A DNA stretch of 64,000 bases, taken from Microbacterium halophytorum. Its GTDB lineage: Bacteria > Actinomycetota > Actinomycetes > Actinomycetales > Microbacteriaceae. Both the position numbers and the translations under genes were made by a program. This document shows positions 43,117 to 55,964 of this stretch, one piece after another; within the stretch, counting starts at the first letter, position 1, and every line of letters starts with the position of its first letter. The stretch lies in NCBI RefSeq assembly GCF_002970975.1, contig NZ_KZ672982.1:62001-126000 (forward strand), in the 5' to 3' direction. The notes under the pieces were generated by a model that saw nothing but the letters and a program-made list of their open reading frames with translations, had not been told where the DNA came from and made no database searches.

Positions 43117-43148
43117 TCAGCCGTCGCGCGCGGCATAGGCTGGCGGCG

Positions 43149-45524
43149 ATGACACATCCCCGCACGGCGGCGTTCGCCGAATCTCAGCGCTTCCGGCTCG
43201 ACCCCTTCCAGGTCGCGGCGTGCGAGGCGCTCGAAGACGGCCGCAGCGTCCTCGTCGCGGCACCCACCGGCGCGGGGAAGACGATCGTCGGCGAGTTCGC
43301 CGTGCACCTGGCCGCGACCGAGCCGGGCGAGAAGGCGTTCTACACGACGCCGATCAAGGCGCTCTCCAACCAGAAGTTCCGCGAGCTGCAGGAACGGTAC
43401 GGAGAGGACGAGGTCGGGCTCCTCACGGGCGACGTGAACATCAACGGCTCGGCGCGGATCGTCGTGATGACGACCGAGGTGCTGCGCAACATGATCTACG
43501 CGGGCTCGTCGGCGCTCGACGGCCTCCGCTACGTCGTGATGGACGAGGTGCACTATCTCGCCGACCGGTTCCGCGGGGCCGTGTGGGAAGAGGTGATCAT
43601 CCACCTGCCGGAGAGCGTGCGGCTCGTCTCGCTCTCTGCGACCGTGTCGAACGCGGAGGAGTTCGGCGACTGGCTCGGCACCGTGCGCGGCGACACCGAG
43701 GTGATCGTCTCGGAGATCAGGCCGGTCCCGCTCGAGCAGCACGTGCTCGTGCGCGGCGACCTGCTGCCGCTCTTCGACGAGCACGCGGGGGGCGACAGGG
43801 TCAACAGGGAGCTGCTGCGGATGCGCGGCTCGCGCGGCGACGCCTACGACAGGACGTTCGACGGCCGTCGTCGAGGAGGCCCGCGCGGGCGACAGCGCGG
43901 CCCCCAGGTGCGCCGGATGCCGCGGATCGACCGCCCGCAGGTCGTCGATCTGCTGGGCCGCGCGAACCTGCTGCCCGCGATCTTCTTCATCTTCAGCAGG
44001 GCGGGGTGCGACGGCGCCGTGCAGCAGGTGCGGCGCTCCGGCCTGCGCCTGACGACGCAGGACGAGCGGCGGGAGATCCGGCGCGTGGCACGCGAGCGCA
44101 CGGCGGCGATCGCCGACGAGGACCTCGGCGTGCTCGAGGTCGATGCGTGGATCGACAGCCTCGAGCGCGGCATCGCCGCGCACCACGCGGGGCTGCTCCC
44201 CGCCTTCAAAGAGGTCGTCGAGGAGCTCTTCCAGCGGAAGCTGCTGAAGGCCGTCTTCGCGACCGAGACGCTCGCGCTCGGCATCAATATGCCGGCGCGC
44301 ACCGTCGTGCTCGAGAAGCTCGAGAAGTTCAACGGCGAGGCGCGGGTCCCGATCACTCCGGGGGAGTACACGCAGCTGACGGGCCGCGCTGGCCGCCGCG
44401 GCATCGACGTCGAGGGCCACGCCGTCGTGCAGTGGGTGGACGCGCTCGACCCGGAGGCCGTCGCGTCGCTCGCGTCGCGACGCACCTACCCGCTGAACTC
44501 GTCGTTCCGCCCGACGTACAACATGGCGGTGAACCTGATCGATCAGTTCGGGCGCGCGAGGGCGCGCGAGATCCTCGAGTCGTCCTTCGCCCAGTTCCAG
44601 GCCGACCGCTCCGTCGTCGGCCTCGCCCGCCAGGTCCGCGACGCGGAGGAATCGCTCGCCGGCTACGCGGCCGCGATGGAGTGCGACCACGGCGACTTCC
44701 TCGAGTTCGCCGGGATCCGCCGCGAGCTGAAGGACCTCGAGAAGGCGCAGCGCAAGGACGCGTCGGCGAGCCGCGCGAAGCGCGACCAGAGGGTCGCGCA
44801 GATCCAGAAGCTGAAGAAGCGGCTCGCCCGACACGGCTGCCAGAGCTGCCCGGAGCGCGAGCAGCACGCCCGCTGGGGCGAGCGGTACTTCTCGCTGAAG
44901 CGGCAGACCGACAAGACCCGCCGCCAGATCGCGTCCCGCACCGGGACGGTCGCGCGGCGCTTCGACCGCATCATCGACGTGCTCGACCGGCTCGAGTACG
45001 TCTCGATCACGGGCGACGCCGTCGAGCTGACCGAGGCGGGCCGCCGGATGAAGCGCATCTACGGCGAGCGGGACCTGCTCGTCGCTGAGGCGCTGCGGGC
45101 CGGCATCTGGAGCGGTCTCGACGCCGCCTCGCTCGCCGCCCTGGCCTGCACGATGGTGTACGAGCCCCGCCGCGACGACCACGGGGAGTCCCCTCTGCCG
45201 CGCGGTGCCTTCCGCGCCGCTCTCGCCGAGACCGAGCGGCTCTGGTCCGAGATCGACGACATCGAGCAGGAGCACCACCTTCCGGGAACGCAGCCGCTGG
45301 CCCCCGGTCTCAGCCTCGCAATGCACATGTGGGCGAGGGGACAGCTGCTCGACCGCGTCCTGGGCGCCGCCGACATGGCGGCCGGCGACTTCGTCCGCTG
45401 GGCGAAGCAGACGATCGATCTGCTCGACCAGGTCGCGATCGCCGCGGACGGCGAGCTCGCTCGCACGGCGCGCCGCGCCCTCGACCTCATCCGGAGGGGA
45501 ATCGTCGCGTACTCCGCGGTGTGA
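43149..45524 (+). CDS. helY: Ski2-like DEAD/DEAH-box RNA helicase HelY
   Basis: The 791-residue protein has Walker A APTGAGKT (38-45), VVMDEVHYL, SLSATVSNAEEF, FATETLALGINMPARTVV and QLTGRAGRRGID. The C-terminal half has the DSHCT-type region with a HGCQSCPEREQHARW cysteine motif. HelY resembles exosome-associated Ski2/Mtr4 helicases and follows tatC in many Actinobacteria. The ATG at 43149 is 7 nt after TAGGCT; longer in-frame starts overlap tatC. Confidence 0.92.
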   Translation: MTHPRTAAFAESQRFRLDPFQVAACEALEDGRSVLVAAPTGAGKTIVGEFAVHLAATEPGEKAFYTTPIKALSNQKFRELQERYGEDEVGLLTGDVNINGSARIVVMTTEVLRNMIYAGSSALDGLRYVVMDEVHYLADRFRGAVWEEVIIHLPESVRLVSLSATVSNAEEFGDWLGTVRGDTEVIVSEIRPVPLEQHVLVRGDLLPLFDEHAGGDRVNRELLRMRGSRGDAYDRTFDGRRRGGPRGRQRGPQVRRMPRIDRPQVVDLLGRANLLPAIFFIFSRAGCDGAVQQVRRSGLRLTTQDERREIRRVARERTAAIADEDLGVLEVDAWIDSLERGIAAHHAGLLPAFKEVVEELFQRKLLKAVFATETLALGINMPARTVVLEKLEKFNGEARVPITPGEYTQLTGRAGRRGIDVEGHAVVQWVDALDPEAVASLASRRTYPLNSSFRPTYNMAVNLIDQFGRARAREILESSFAQFQADRSVVGLARQVRDAEESLAGYAAAMECDHGDFLEFAGIRRELKDLEKAQRKDASASRAKRDQRVAQIQKLKKRLARHGCQSCPEREQHARWGERYFSLKRQTDKTRRQIASRTGTVARRFDRIIDVLDRLEYVSITGDAVELTEAGRRMKRIYGERDLLVAEALRAGIWSGLDAASLAALACTMVYEPRRDDHGESPLPRGAFRAALAETERLWSEIDDIEQEHHLPGTQPLAPGLSLAMHMWARGQLLDRVLGAADMAAGDFVRWAKQTIDLLDQVAIAADGELARTARRALDLIRRGIVAYSAV

Positions 45525-45581
45525 CGGGCGGCGGGGATCCGTGGGGAAGTACGACGGGTGCGCACCCGCCGGACAACTCCA

Positions 45582-45597
45582 TCGAAGAAATGTTCGG
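45582..45597 (+). promoter_or_regulatory. LexA (SOS)-like box upstream of uvrA
   Basis: TCGAAG-AAAT-GTTCGG matches 10 of 12 defined positions of the actinobacterial LexA box TCGAAC-N4-GTTCGA. It lies 56 bp before the uvrA GTG, slightly far for simple promoter occlusion given the proximal TAGGCT -10 box, but in the expected intergenic region. A palindrome CGGGTGCGCACCCG (45555-45568) just upstream may terminate helY. Confidence 0.55.
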
Positions 45598-45652
45598 GAA
45601 ACGCCCAGGCTCCAGCCGGTCCCGACGGGGGAGCGCGGCATAGGCTTGACGG

Positions 45653-48562
45653 GTGCCGATTCAGCCTGTTGTCGATTCCGGGAAGATCACCGTGCGCGGG
45701 GCCCGCGTGCACAACCTGAAGAACGTCGACCTCGAGATCCCCCGCGACAAGATGATCGTGTTCACGGGGCTGTCGGGGTCCGGCAAGTCGAGCCTCGCGT
45801 TCGACACGATCTTCGCCGAGGGGCAGCGGCGCTACGTCGAGTCGCTGAGCGCCTATGCGCGCCAGTTCCTGGGCCAGGTCGACCGGCCGGACGTCGACGT
45901 GATCGAGGGGCTCAGCCCCGCCGTGTCGATCGACCAGAAGTCCACGAACCGCAACCCGCGCTCGACGGTCGGGACGATCACCGAGATCTACGACTACATG
46001 CGCCTGCTCTGGGCGCGCATCGGCGTGCCGCACTGCCCGCAGTGCGACGCGAAGATCCAGCGCCAGACGGTGCAGCAGATCGCCGACCAGCTGATGGAGC
46101 TCGAGGAGGGCACGCGCTACCAGATCGTGGCGCCCGTCGTTTCCCAGAAGAAGGGCGAGTTCGTCGACCTCTTCGGCGAGCTGAGCGCGAAGGGGTACGC
46201 CCGCGCCGTCGTCGACGGCGACCTCGTGCAGCTGGCCGACCCGCCGAAGCTCAAGAAGAGCTACAAGCACGACATCGCCGTCGTGGTCGACCGCCTCGTC
46301 GCGCGCGGTGACATCCTGCAGCGGGTCACGGACTCGGTCGAGACGGCGATCACGCTCGCGGGGGGCGTCATGCAGGTCAACTTCGTCGACGAGTCGGGCG
46401 ACGACGCGTGGCAGTCGTTCTCCGAGAAGCTGTCCTGCCCCAACGGGCACGTGCTGCAGCTCACCGAGATCGAGCCCCGCACCTTCTCCTTCAACGCCCC
46501 TTTCGGCGCGTGCGCGACCTGCTCGGGCCTCGGCACCCGGATGTCCGTCGACGTCGACCTGATGCTCGGCGACGACGAGCTCTCGATCCGTGAGGGCGTC
46601 ATCGTGCCGTGGACGACGCAGGGCAAGGGGCTGTTCCAGTACTACGAGCGCCTCCTCGAGGGGCTCGCTGACGACCTGGCCTTCTCGCTCGACACCCCGT
46701 GGCGCGCCCTGCCCGAGCCCGTCCGCGAGGCGGTGCTCTACGGGCAGGACTACAAGGTCAACGTCAGGTTCAAGAACCGCTGGGGCCGCGAGGTCCGCTA
46801 CGCCAGCGGCTTCGAGGGCGTCGTCCCGTACATCGAGCGGCAGTACGCCCAGGCCGAGAGCGACACCCAGCGCGCCCGGTGGAGCCAGTACCTGAGGGAG
46901 GTTCCGTGCTCGGCGTGCGGCGGCGCGCGCCTCAAGCCGGAGGTCCTGGCGGTCAAGGTCGACGGCCGGTCGATCGCCGAGACGGCCGACCTCAGCCTCG
47001 AGGACGCCCTCGACGTCGTCAACCGGATCCGGCTCACCGACCGCGAGGCGATGATCGCGGCGCAGGTCCTCCGCGAGATCCGAGTGCGGCTCGACTTCCT
47101 GCTCAGGGTGGGGCTCAACTACCTCACGATGAGCAGGTCCGCCGGCTCGCTGTCGGGCGGCGAGGCCCAGCGCATCCGGCTCGCCACGCAGATCGGCACG
47201 GGGCTCACCGGGGTGCTGTACGTGCTCGACGAGCCGTCGATCGGCCTGCACCAGCGCGACAACCGGCGCCTCATCTCGACGCTCGAGACGCTGCGCGACC
47301 TCGGCAACACGCTCGTGGTCGTCGAGCACGACGAGGAGACGATCGAGTCGTCCGACTGGATCGTCGACATCGGCCCGCACGCCGGCGAGGGCGGCGGCGA
47401 GGTGATCCACTCCGGCTCGGTCGCCTCGCTCGGCGACGAGCCCCGTTCGATCACGGCCGACTACCTCACGGGGCGCCGCGCGATCGAGACGCCGAAGAAG
47501 CGGCGCAGGATCGACCGGAAACGGATGCTCGAGGTCGTCGGCGCCAGGGCCAACAACCTCAAGGACGTCTCGGCGAAGATCCCGCTCGGCGTCCTGACGG
47601 CCGTGACGGGCGTGAGCGGGTCCGGGAAATCGACCCTCATCAACGACATCCTGTATCGGGTGCTCGCATCGCGCCTCAACGGCGCCAGGATCGTACCGGG
47701 CCACCACACGCGCGTGACGGGGCTCGACCACCTCGACAAGGTCGTCCACGTCGACCAGGCGCCGATCGGCCGCACGCCGCGTTCGAACCCCGCGACGTAC
47801 ACGGGCGTCTTCGACAAGATCAGGAACCTCTTCGCCGAGACGCCGGAGGCGAAGGTGCGCGGCTACCAGGCGGGCCGGTTCAGCTTCAACGTCAAGGGCG
47901 GCCGCTGCGAGGCGTGCTCCGGCGACGGCACCCTGAAGATCGAGATGAACTTCCTGCCGGACGTGTACGTCGACTGCGAGGTCTGCCACGGCAAGCGCTA
48001 CAACCGCGACACGCTGCAGGTGCACTACAAGGGCAAGAACATCGCAGAGGTCCTCGAGATGCCGATCTCGGAGGCCGCCGAGTTCTTCGAGCCCATCCGC
48101 TCGATCCACCGCTACATGCAGACGCTCGTCGACGTCGGCCTCGGCTACGTGCGCCTCGGCCAGGCGGCGACGACCCTCTCGGGCGGCGAGGCGCAGCGCG
48201 TCAAGCTCGCGACGGAGCTGCAGAAGCGCTCCAACGGGCGCAGCATCTACGTCCTCGACGAGCCGACCACCGGCCTGCATTTCGAGGACGTCCGCAAGCT
48301 GCTCGAGGTGCTGGGCGGCCTCGTCGAGAAGGGCAACTCGGTCGTCGTGATCGAGCACAACCTCGACGTGATCAAGTCGGCCGACTGGATCATCGACCTC
48401 GGCCCCGAGGGAGGATCGGGCGGCGGGACGGTCGTCGCGGTCGGAACCCCCGAGCAGGTCGCGGGCGTTCCCGAGAGCCACACCGGCCAGTTCCTGCGCG
48501 AGACGCTCGGCCTCGCCGAGCGGCCCAGCGCCGCGAAGGGGAGGGCGGCGACTGCCGCATGA
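45653..48562 (+). CDS. uvrA: Excinuclease ABC subunit UvrA
   Basis: The 969-residue ABC-type ATPase has two nucleotide-binding domains: Walker [10 protein letters not shown] (39-47) and GVSGSGKST (~650), with signatures SLSGGEAQR and LSGGEAQR. It has three zinc-type CxxC pairs (CPQCD, CSACG, CEACSG and CEVCHG regions). It scans DNA for bulky lesions and loads UvrB. TAGGCT 6 nt before the GTG indicates a leaderless mRNA. It overlaps uvrC by ATGA; uvrB is not in the window. Confidence 0.97.
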   Translation: MPIQPVVDSGKITVRGARVHNLKNVDLEIPRDKMIVFTGLSGSGKSSLAFDTIFAEGQRRYVESLSAYARQFLGQVDRPDVDVIEGLSPAVSIDQKSTNRNPRSTVGTITEIYDYMRLLWARIGVPHCPQCDAKIQRQTVQQIADQLMELEEGTRYQIVAPVVSQKKGEFVDLFGELSAKGYARAVVDGDLVQLADPPKLKKSYKHDIAVVVDRLVARGDILQRVTDSVETAITLAGGVMQVNFVDESGDDAWQSFSEKLSCPNGHVLQLTEIEPRTFSFNAPFGACATCSGLGTRMSVDVDLMLGDDELSIREGVIVPWTTQGKGLFQYYERLLEGLADDLAFSLDTPWRALPEPVREAVLYGQDYKVNVRFKNRWGREVRYASGFEGVVPYIERQYAQAESDTQRARWSQYLREVPCSACGGARLKPEVLAVKVDGRSIAETADLSLEDALDVVNRIRLTDREAMIAAQVLREIRVRLDFLLRVGLNYLTMSRSAGSLSGGEAQRIRLATQIGTGLTGVLYVLDEPSIGLHQRDNRRLISTLETLRDLGNTLVVVEHDEETIESSDWIVDIGPHAGEGGGEVIHSGSVASLGDEPRSITADYLTGRRAIETPKKRRRIDRKRMLEVVGARANNLKDVSAKIPLGVLTAVTGVSGSGKSTLINDILYRVLASRLNGARIVPGHHTRVTGLDHLDKVVHVDQAPIGRTPRSNPATYTGVFDKIRNLFAETPEAKVRGYQAGRFSFNVKGGRCEACSGDGTLKIEMNFLPDVYVDCEVCHGKRYNRDTLQVHYKGKNIAEVLEMPISEAAEFFEPIRSIHRYMQTLVDVGLGYVRLGQAATTLSGGEAQRVKLATELQKRSNGRSIYVLDEPTTGLHFEDVRKLLEVLGGLVEKGNSVVVIEHNLDVIKSADWIIDLGPEGGSGGGTVVAVGTPEQVAGVPESHTGQFLRETLGLAERPSAAKGRAATAA

Positions 48563-50457
48563 CGCCCGCCGACCCCCGCACCTACAAGCCGCGGCCAGGG
48601 GAGATCCCGACGCAGCCGGGCGTGTACCGCTTCCGCGACGGCGACGGCAGGGTGCTCTACGTCGGCAAGGCGAAGAACCTCCGGCAGAGGCTCGCGAACT
48701 ACTTCGCGCCGCTGAACACCCTGCACGAGCGCACGCGCCGGATGGTCACGACGGCGAAGAGCCTCGAATGGACGGTCGTGCCGACCGACGTCGACTCGCT
48801 CCAGCTCGAGTACCAGTGGATCAAGGAGTTCGATCCGCCGTTCAACGTCAAGTACCGCGACGACAAGTCGTACCCGTTCATGGCGATCACGCTGGCGGAC
48901 GAGGCGCCGCGCGTGATGGTCACCAGGAACCGCAGGATCCGGGGCGCCAAGTACTTCGGCCCCTTCCCGAAGGTCTGGGCGGTCCGCGACACGATCGACC
49001 TGATGCTGAAGGTATTCCCGATCCGCACCTGCAGCGACTCCGCGTACGAGCGGGCCATGCGCACGGGCAAACCGTGCTTCCCCGGGCAGATCGGCAAGTG
49101 CGGCGGGCCCTGCTCGCAGCGCGTCACGATCGCCGAGCACCGCGCGATGGTCGACGACTTCATCGCGTTCATGCAGGGCGGCGACGAGCGATTCACGGTC
49201 GAGCTCACGCGCCGGATGAAGGACGCCGCGGCCGGCATGGACTACGAGGCGGCGGCGCAGTACCGCGACAAGCTCGAGTCCCTCGACGCCGTGCTCTCGA
49301 AGAGCGCGCTCGTGCTGCCGGAGAAGGCCGACGCGGATCTTTTCGGGGTCGCGGAGGACGAGCTGTCGGCGGCCGTGCACCAGTTCGTCATCCGGGGCGG
49401 CCGCGTGCGCGGCGTGCACTCGACGACGATCGACAAGGAGCTCGACATCTCGGGCGGGGAGCTCGTCGAGCAGATCCTGCAGCGCACGTACGGCGACGCC
49501 GAGGCCTCCGACGTGCCGCGCCGGGTGCTCGTGCCGAGCCTGCCGGCCGACGCCGACGAGCTGGCCGATTGGCTCGCCGAGCGCGCGGGGCGCCGCGTGG
49601 AGCTCGCTGTGGCCCAGCGCGGCCAGCGGGCCGAACTGCTGCGCACCGCCACGCTCAACGCGCAGCAGGCGCTCATCCGGCACAAGACGAGGAGGGGGAG
49701 CGACTACGCCTCGCGCACGCAGGCGCTCGCGGAGCTGCAGGACGCCCTCGGCCTCGACGAGGCACCGCTGCGCATCGAGTGCTACGACATCTCGCACCTG
49801 CAGGGGACGAACGTCGTCGCCTCGATGGTCGTGTTCGAGGACGGCCTCGCGCGCAAGGACCAGTACCGCTCGTTCGCGATCGCCGAGACGACCGACGACA
49901 CCGACTCGATGTACCAGGTGCTGATGCGGCGCCTGGCGCGCCTCGACGAGCCGGAGGATCCGGTGCCCGACCCCGCGGCGGACGGCGTCGTCGCGGCCGA
50001 GCCTCCCAAACGCAGGCGGTTCTCGTACCCGCCCCAGCTCCTCATCGTCGACGGCGGCCAGCCGCAGGTCGCGGCGGCGGCCCGCGCGCTGCGGGATTCC
50101 GGCAGGGAGGGGATCGCGCTGTGCGGCATCGCGAAGCGCCTGGAGGAGATCTGGCTGCCCGACGACGACTTCCCCGTCATCCTGGCCCGCACGTCCGAGG
50201 CGCTCTACCTCGTGCAGCGCCTGCGCGACGAGGCGCACCGCTTCGCCATCACGCACCAGCGCAAGAGGCGCAAGCGGGACATCCGGACGGTCCTCAGCGA
50301 GGTGCCGGGGCTGGGAGACGCCAGGATCAAGGCGCTCCTGACCCACTTCGGCTCCGTGAAGGCACTGCGCGCGGCGACGACCGAGGAGATCGAGGCCCTG
50401 CCGGGGATCGGCCGGAAGCTCGCGGACACGATCGTCAGGCGGCTCGGCGAGGAGTAG
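48559..50457 (+). CDS. uvrC: Excinuclease ABC subunit UvrC
   Basis: The 632-residue protein has a GIY-YIG 3'-incision domain at the N-terminus ([23 protein letters not shown]) and the UvrB-interacting UVR region near 205-245. The RNase-H-like 5'-incision domain has [24 protein letters not shown], and a C-terminal helix-hairpin-helix pair follows ([18 protein letters not shown] and [13 protein letters not shown]). The ATG overlaps the uvrA stop, so the two repair proteins are translationally coupled. Confidence 0.96.
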   Translation: MTPADPRTYKPRPGEIPTQPGVYRFRDGDGRVLYVGKAKNLRQRLANYFAPLNTLHERTRRMVTTAKSLEWTVVPTDVDSLQLEYQWIKEFDPPFNVKYRDDKSYPFMAITLADEAPRVMVTRNRRIRGAKYFGPFPKVWAVRDTIDLMLKVFPIRTCSDSAYERAMRTGKPCFPGQIGKCGGPCSQRVTIAEHRAMVDDFIAFMQGGDERFTVELTRRMKDAAAGMDYEAAAQYRDKLESLDAVLSKSALVLPEKADADLFGVAEDELSAAVHQFVIRGGRVRGVHSTTIDKELDISGGELVEQILQRTYGDAEASDVPRRVLVPSLPADADELADWLAERAGRRVELAVAQRGQRAELLRTATLNAQQALIRHKTRRGSDYASRTQALAELQDALGLDEAPLRIECYDISHLQGTNVVASMVVFEDGLARKDQYRSFAIAETTDDTDSMYQVLMRRLARLDEPEDPVPDPAADGVVAAEPPKRRRFSYPPQLLIVDGGQPQVAAAARALRDSGREGIALCGIAKRLEEIWLPDDDFPVILARTSEALYLVQRLRDEAHRFAITHQRKRRKRDIRTVLSEVPGLGDARIKALLTHFGSVKALRAATTEEIEALPGIGRKLADTIVRRLGEE

Positions 50458-50485
50458 CCGCCCGACGTGCCGATAGGGTGGTGGT

Positions 50486-51361
50486 GTGAGCGAGGAACAG
50501 GCGGCGGGCGAGGTCCTGATCGTCACCGGCATGTCCGGCGCCGGCAGGTCGACGGTCGCGAACGCGCTCGAGGACCACGACTGGTACGTCGTCGACAACC
50601 TCCCGCCGCAGATGCTCGCGACGCTCCTCGACCTCACGGGCCGGCTCGGCGAGGAGCTGCCGCACGTGGCCGCGGTCGTCGACGTGCGCGGGCGCGACCT
50701 GTTCGGCGATCTCCCGCAGCGCGTCGCCGAACTGCGTGCCCGCAGCGGGCTCCGGGTGATGTTCCTCGACGCCTCGGACGACGTTCTGGTGCGGCGCTTC
50801 GAGCAGGTGCGCCGCCCCCACCCGCTGCAGGCCGACGGGACGATCCTCGACGGCATCCGGCGGGAGCGCGCGATCATCGCGCCCATCCGCGAGAACGCCG
50901 ACATCATCGTCGATACCTCGCACACGAACGTGCACCAGCTCGCGAGCCGCGTCGACGACCTGTTCTCCGACGTCGGCGCGCCCAAGCACAACGTCACACT
51001 GCTGAGCTTCGGGTACAAGTACGGCCTGCCGACCGACGTCGACCTCGTCGCCGACATGCGATTCCTGCCCAACCCGTTCTGGGTCGAGTCGCTGCGACCG
51101 CTCACGGGCGAGGATGCGGCCGTCAGCGAGTTCGTGCTGGCGCAGGAGGGCGCGGCCGAGTTCCTCGACGCCTACGTCGAGGTGCTGCGCACCGTCATCT
51201 CCGGGTACGAGCGCGAGAACAAGCGCCATTCGACCGTCGGCATCGGCTGCACCGGCGGCAGGCACCGCTCGGTCGCGATGGTCCGCGAGCTGGCCGCCCG
51301 ACTGTCGGCGGACGAGGACGTCGCCGTGCGCGTGCAGCACAGGGACATCTCGCGCGACTGA
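50486..51361 (+). CDS. rapZ: RapZ/YvcJ-family nucleotide-binding protein
   Basis: The 291-residue P-loop protein has Walker A TGMSGAGRST (14-23), DNLPPQML, SFGYKYGLPTD and the C-terminal GIGCTGGRHRSVAMV, hallmarks of RapZ/YvcJ. In E. coli RapZ controls small-RNA decay and GlcN6P sensing; in Actinobacteria the role is not settled. TAGGGT is 6 nt before the GTG start. In most actinobacterial genomes yvcK lies between this gene and whiA; here there is a 301-bp gap instead. Confidence 0.93.
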   Translation: MSEEQAAGEVLIVTGMSGAGRSTVANALEDHDWYVVDNLPPQMLATLLDLTGRLGEELPHVAAVVDVRGRDLFGDLPQRVAELRARSGLRVMFLDASDDVLVRRFEQVRRPHPLQADGTILDGIRRERAIIAPIRENADIIVDTSHTNVHQLASRVDDLFSDVGAPKHNVTLLSFGYKYGLPTDVDLVADMRFLPNPFWVESLRPLTGEDAAVSEFVLAQEGAAEFLDAYVEVLRTVISGYERENKRHSTVGIGCTGGRHRSVAMVRELAARLSADEDVAVRVQHRDISRD

Positions 51362-51399
51362 CCCGTGCTGGCCAGGATGGGGCGGCGCGCGTATCCTCC

Positions 51400-51471
51400 C
51401 TAGGGTGCGGTGATGAAGCTGGTGCCGTAGCGAGCAGCGCAGTAGGTGCCAGGTTCAGCAACGTGCCCTAG
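51400..51471 (+). ncRNA. Structured RNA candidate, copy B (whiA leader)
   Basis: TAGGGT (51401-51406) is followed 7 nt later by TGAAGCTGGTGCC (51414-51426), which pairs with GGTGCCAGGTTCA (51445-51457) over 12 of 13 positions, including two G-T pairs and one G-G mismatch. The loop ends in CAGCGCAGTA (51435-51444), identical to copy A; here it has 8 extra nt (GTAGCGAG). CTAGGG (51400-51405) is also repeated inverted as CCCTAG (51466-51471). It lies about 200 bp before whiA. Confidence 0.5.
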
Positions 51472-51662
51472 CAGATGAAAACGCGATCTCTCCGGGAACG
51501 CGTGCGTCGGGAGCCGGTAGGGTGGTTCTCTGCCATTCGGCCGCGACGCCGGAGTGAAGTGACTGCGCCTGCGGCGCGCGCGTCCCCCGGGTCGTGCTGC
51601 TCGTGTGCGGGTCACGAAAGTGCGCGGCGTGAGCCGCCGCGAACGATGAGTGAGGGAGTTCC
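51472..51662 (+). other. Rest of the long whiA 5' region
   Basis: These 191 bp contain no credible gene. A second TAGGGT (51518-51523) could be another -10 box. Short GC-rich repeats (GGCGCGCGCG around 51574, GCGGCGTGAGCCGC around 51633) could form hairpins. GGGAG lies just before the whiA GTG. Confidence 0.4.
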
Positions 51663-52652
51663 GTGACACTGACCGCCGATGTGAAGGCCGAACTGGTGAT
51701 GGTCCGCGACCCGCGGCCCGCTGTGCGGGTATCGGAGACCACGTCCGTGCTGAGGTTCGCGGGGGGTCTGCACTCGATCGCCGGCCGCGTCGCGGTCGAG
51801 GCCGAGCTCGACTCGCCGATCCTGGCCAAGCGCACGGCGCGCGACATCGCAGAGATCTACGGTGTCCGCCCCGAGATCGCGCGCATCCAGTCCTCGGGCG
51901 ACGGCGAGCGGTTCGCGGTCCGTGTGATCGACGGCGGCGAGACGCTCGCGCGCCAGACCGGCCTCCTCGACGCGAGGCGGCGCCCCGTGCGCGGCCTGCC
52001 CAACAAGCTCACGACGGGCGACCGCCACGCTCTCGCGGCGATCTGGCGCGGTGCGTTCCTGGCCGCCGGCAGCCTCTCGGAGCCCGGTCGCTCCGCCGCG
52101 CTCGAGGTGGGCTGCCCGTCGGGCGAGGCCGCGATGGCGCTCGTCGGCGCCGCCGGCCGCCTCGACATCCCGGCGAAGGCGCGCGAGGTGCGCGGCGTGC
52201 CGCGCGTCGTCGTGCGCGAACCGGATGCGATCAAGGGCATGCTCGTCGCGATGGGTGCAGTCGATCGCGCCGCCGACTGGGACCAGATGCGCCAGCGCCG
52301 CGAGGTGCGGGCGGGGGTCAACCGCCTCGTCAACTTCGACGACGCCAACCTGCGCCGTTCGGCGCAGGCCGCTGTCGCGGCGTGCGCACGCGTGGAGCGC
52401 GCGCTCGAGATCCTGGGCGACGAGGTGCCCGACCACCTGAAGCAGGCGGGCGACCTGCGCCTGACGCACCGCGATGCGAGCCTCGACGAGCTCGGCCAGC
52501 ACGCGGATCCGCCGCTGACGAAGGACGCCGTCGCCGGCCGCATCCGGCGCCTGCTCGCCATGGCGGACAAGCGGGCCGAGCAGCTCGGCCTGCCTGGCAC
52601 GGAGTCCGCCGTCGCCGCCGCCGAGGCTGCGGCCGTCGCCAAGTCCGCGTGA
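51663..52652 (+). CDS. whiA: Sporulation/cell-division regulator WhiA
   Basis: The 329-residue protein has a LAGLIDADG-homing-endonuclease-like N-terminal domain (about 1-210; [27 protein letters not shown], quoted by its core [14 protein letters not shown]) and a C-terminal helix-turn-helix ([22 protein letters not shown]). WhiA activates division genes in Streptomyces and influences growth and division in other Gram-positives, though this lineage does not sporulate. The GTG start follows GGGAG, with a leader of up to ~250 nt. Confidence 0.95.
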   Translation: MTLTADVKAELVMVRDPRPAVRVSETTSVLRFAGGLHSIAGRVAVEAELDSPILAKRTARDIAEIYGVRPEIARIQSSGDGERFAVRVIDGGETLARQTGLLDARRRPVRGLPNKLTTGDRHALAAIWRGAFLAAGSLSEPGRSAALEVGCPSGEAAMALVGAAGRLDIPAKAREVRGVPRVVVREPDAIKGMLVAMGAVDRAADWDQMRQRREVRAGVNRLVNFDDANLRRSAQAAVAACARVERALEILGDEVPDHLKQAGDLRLTHRDASLDELGQHADPPLTKDAVAGRIRRLLAMADKRAEQLGLPGTESAVAAAEAAAVAKSA

Positions 52653-52791
52653 CGCCTGCCGTAACGACGCGCCATCCGGCGCCCGCCGCTCTCCCGCATC
52701 ATTAGGATGGGGACGACGGCTCCGTTACCCGCGTGCAGCGCGGGCGGAGGACATCGGATGCGCCGCCGGCGCGGATGGGAAGAATCACACG

Positions 52792-54523
<1,732 letters not shown>

Positions 54524-54545
54524 GAGCTCTCCAGCAGTGCTCTCT

Positions 54546-54574
54546 GGCCCCGGGTCGCTTCGCGCCCCGGGGCC
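54546..54574 (+). terminator. Hairpin between gap and pgk
   Basis: GGCCCCGGG (54546-54554) pairs with CCCGGGGCC (54566-54574) around an 11-nt loop. The remaining ~170 bp up to pgk hold no gene; TAAGAT (54735-54740) is the likely pgk -10 box. Confidence 0.75.
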
Positions 54575-54749
54575 GTGCACTGCGGCGGCCTGGAGCACGC
54601 GCCTCGCGGCGCCGGGCTCGTCGACGGCCATGCGGCCGCCTTCCCTCACCCGCCTTGCGTTGCACGCACTCCGGCCCGTCCTCGCGCCTTCGCTGTCGGC
54701 GTCACCGAGGACTGACGGGGCCATGCATCCCCGCTAAGATCAGGAACTG

Positions 54750-55964
54750 ATGACTCTTCGCACAATCGAATCCCTCGGCGACCTCGCCGGCAAGCGCGTC
54801 ATCGTCCGCTGCGACCTCAACGTCCCCCTGAAGGACGGCGAGATCACGGACGACGGGCGCGTGCGCGCCTCCGTGCCCACGCTCAGGGCGCTCACGTCGG
54901 CCGGTGCCCGCGTGATCGTCACCTCGCACCTCGGCCGCCCCAAGGGCGAGCCCGACCCCCAGTACAGCCTCGCGCCCGTCGCCGCTCGCCTCGGCGAGCT
55001 GCTCGGCACCGACGTCGCGTTCGCGACCGACACGGTCGGCGAATCGGCGAAGGCGGCCGTCGCCGCGCTCGGCGACGGCGACGTCGCGCTGCTCGAGAAC
55101 CTGCGCTTCAACGCCGGCGAGACGTCGAAGGACGACTCCGTGCGCCAGGCGTTCGCGAGGGAGCTGGCGGCCCTCGGCGACGCCGTCGTGTCCGACGGCT
55201 TCGGCGCCGTGCACCGCCGCCACGCCTCGACCGCGGAGATCGAGACGCTCCTGCCGAGCGCGGCCGGCCTGCTGATCGCGGCCGAGCTGGAGGTGCTCGA
55301 CCGCCTGACGGCGAACCCCGAGCGCCCCTACACCGTCGTGCTCGGCGGGTCGAAGGTCTCCGACAAGCTCGGCGTCATCGACCACCTCCTGCCGCGCGTG
55401 GATCGCATCCTCGTCGGCGGCGGCATGCTGTTCACGTTCCTCGCGGCACAGGGCCACAGGATCGGCTCCTCGCTCCTGGAGGAGGATCAGATCCCCACGG
55501 TGCTCCGCTACCTCGACGAGGCGCGCGAGCGCGGCGTCGAGATCGTCGTCCCGACCGACGTGGTCGTCGCCTCGAAGTTCGGCGCGGACGCCGAGCACCA
55601 GGTCGCGGCGGTCGACTCGATCGAGGACACGCCCTTCGGCGCATCCGGCCTCGGTCTCGACATCGGCCCGGAGACGGCGGCGGCGTTCGCCGACGCCGTC
55701 AGGGAGTCCAAGACGGTCTTCTGGAACGGCCCCATGGGCGTGTTCGAGCTCGCGCCGTTCGCGGCAGGCACGCAGGCCGTCGCGCAGGCGCTCACCGAGG
55801 TCGACGGTCTCGGGGTCGTCGGCGGCGGCGACTCGGCCGCGGCCGTTCGCCAGCTCGGCTTCGCCGACGAGCAGTTCGGCCACATCTCAACGGGCGGCGG
55901 AGCCAGCCTGGAATTTCTCGAGGGCAAGAAGCTGCCCGGACTGGAGGCACTCGGATGGGCATGA
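54750..55964 (+). CDS. pgk: Phosphoglycerate kinase
   Basis: The 404-residue protein has [20 protein letters not shown] and [16 protein letters not shown], the kinase hinge [26 protein letters not shown] and the C-terminal GGGDSAAAV nucleotide site. It makes ATP from 1,3-bisphosphoglycerate. TAAGAT is 9 nt before the ATG, so the leader is at most a few nucleotides. Its 3' end overlaps tpiA. Confidence 0.97.
   Translation: MTLRTIESLGDLAGKRVIVRCDLNVPLKDGEITDDGRVRASVPTLRALTSAGARVIVTSHLGRPKGEPDPQYSLAPVAARLGELLGTDVAFATDTVGESAKAAVAALGDGDVALLENLRFNAGETSKDDSVRQAFARELAALGDAVVSDGFGAVHRRHASTAEIETLLPSAAGLLIAAELEVLDRLTANPERPYTVVLGGSKVSDKLGVIDHLLPRVDRILVGGGMLFTFLAAQGHRIGSSLLEEDQIPTVLRYLDEARERGVEIVVPTDVVVASKFGADAEHQVAAVDSIEDTPFGASGLGLDIGPETAAAFADAVRESKTVFWNGPMGVFELAPFAAGTQAVAQALTEVDGLGVVGGGDSAAAVRQLGFADEQFGHISTGGGASLEFLEGKKLPGLEALGWA

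Noticed and set aside
42612..45524. A 970-residue form of HelY
   Set aside because: The extra N-terminus overlaps tatC in another frame, and the ATG at 43149 has a correctly spaced -10 box.
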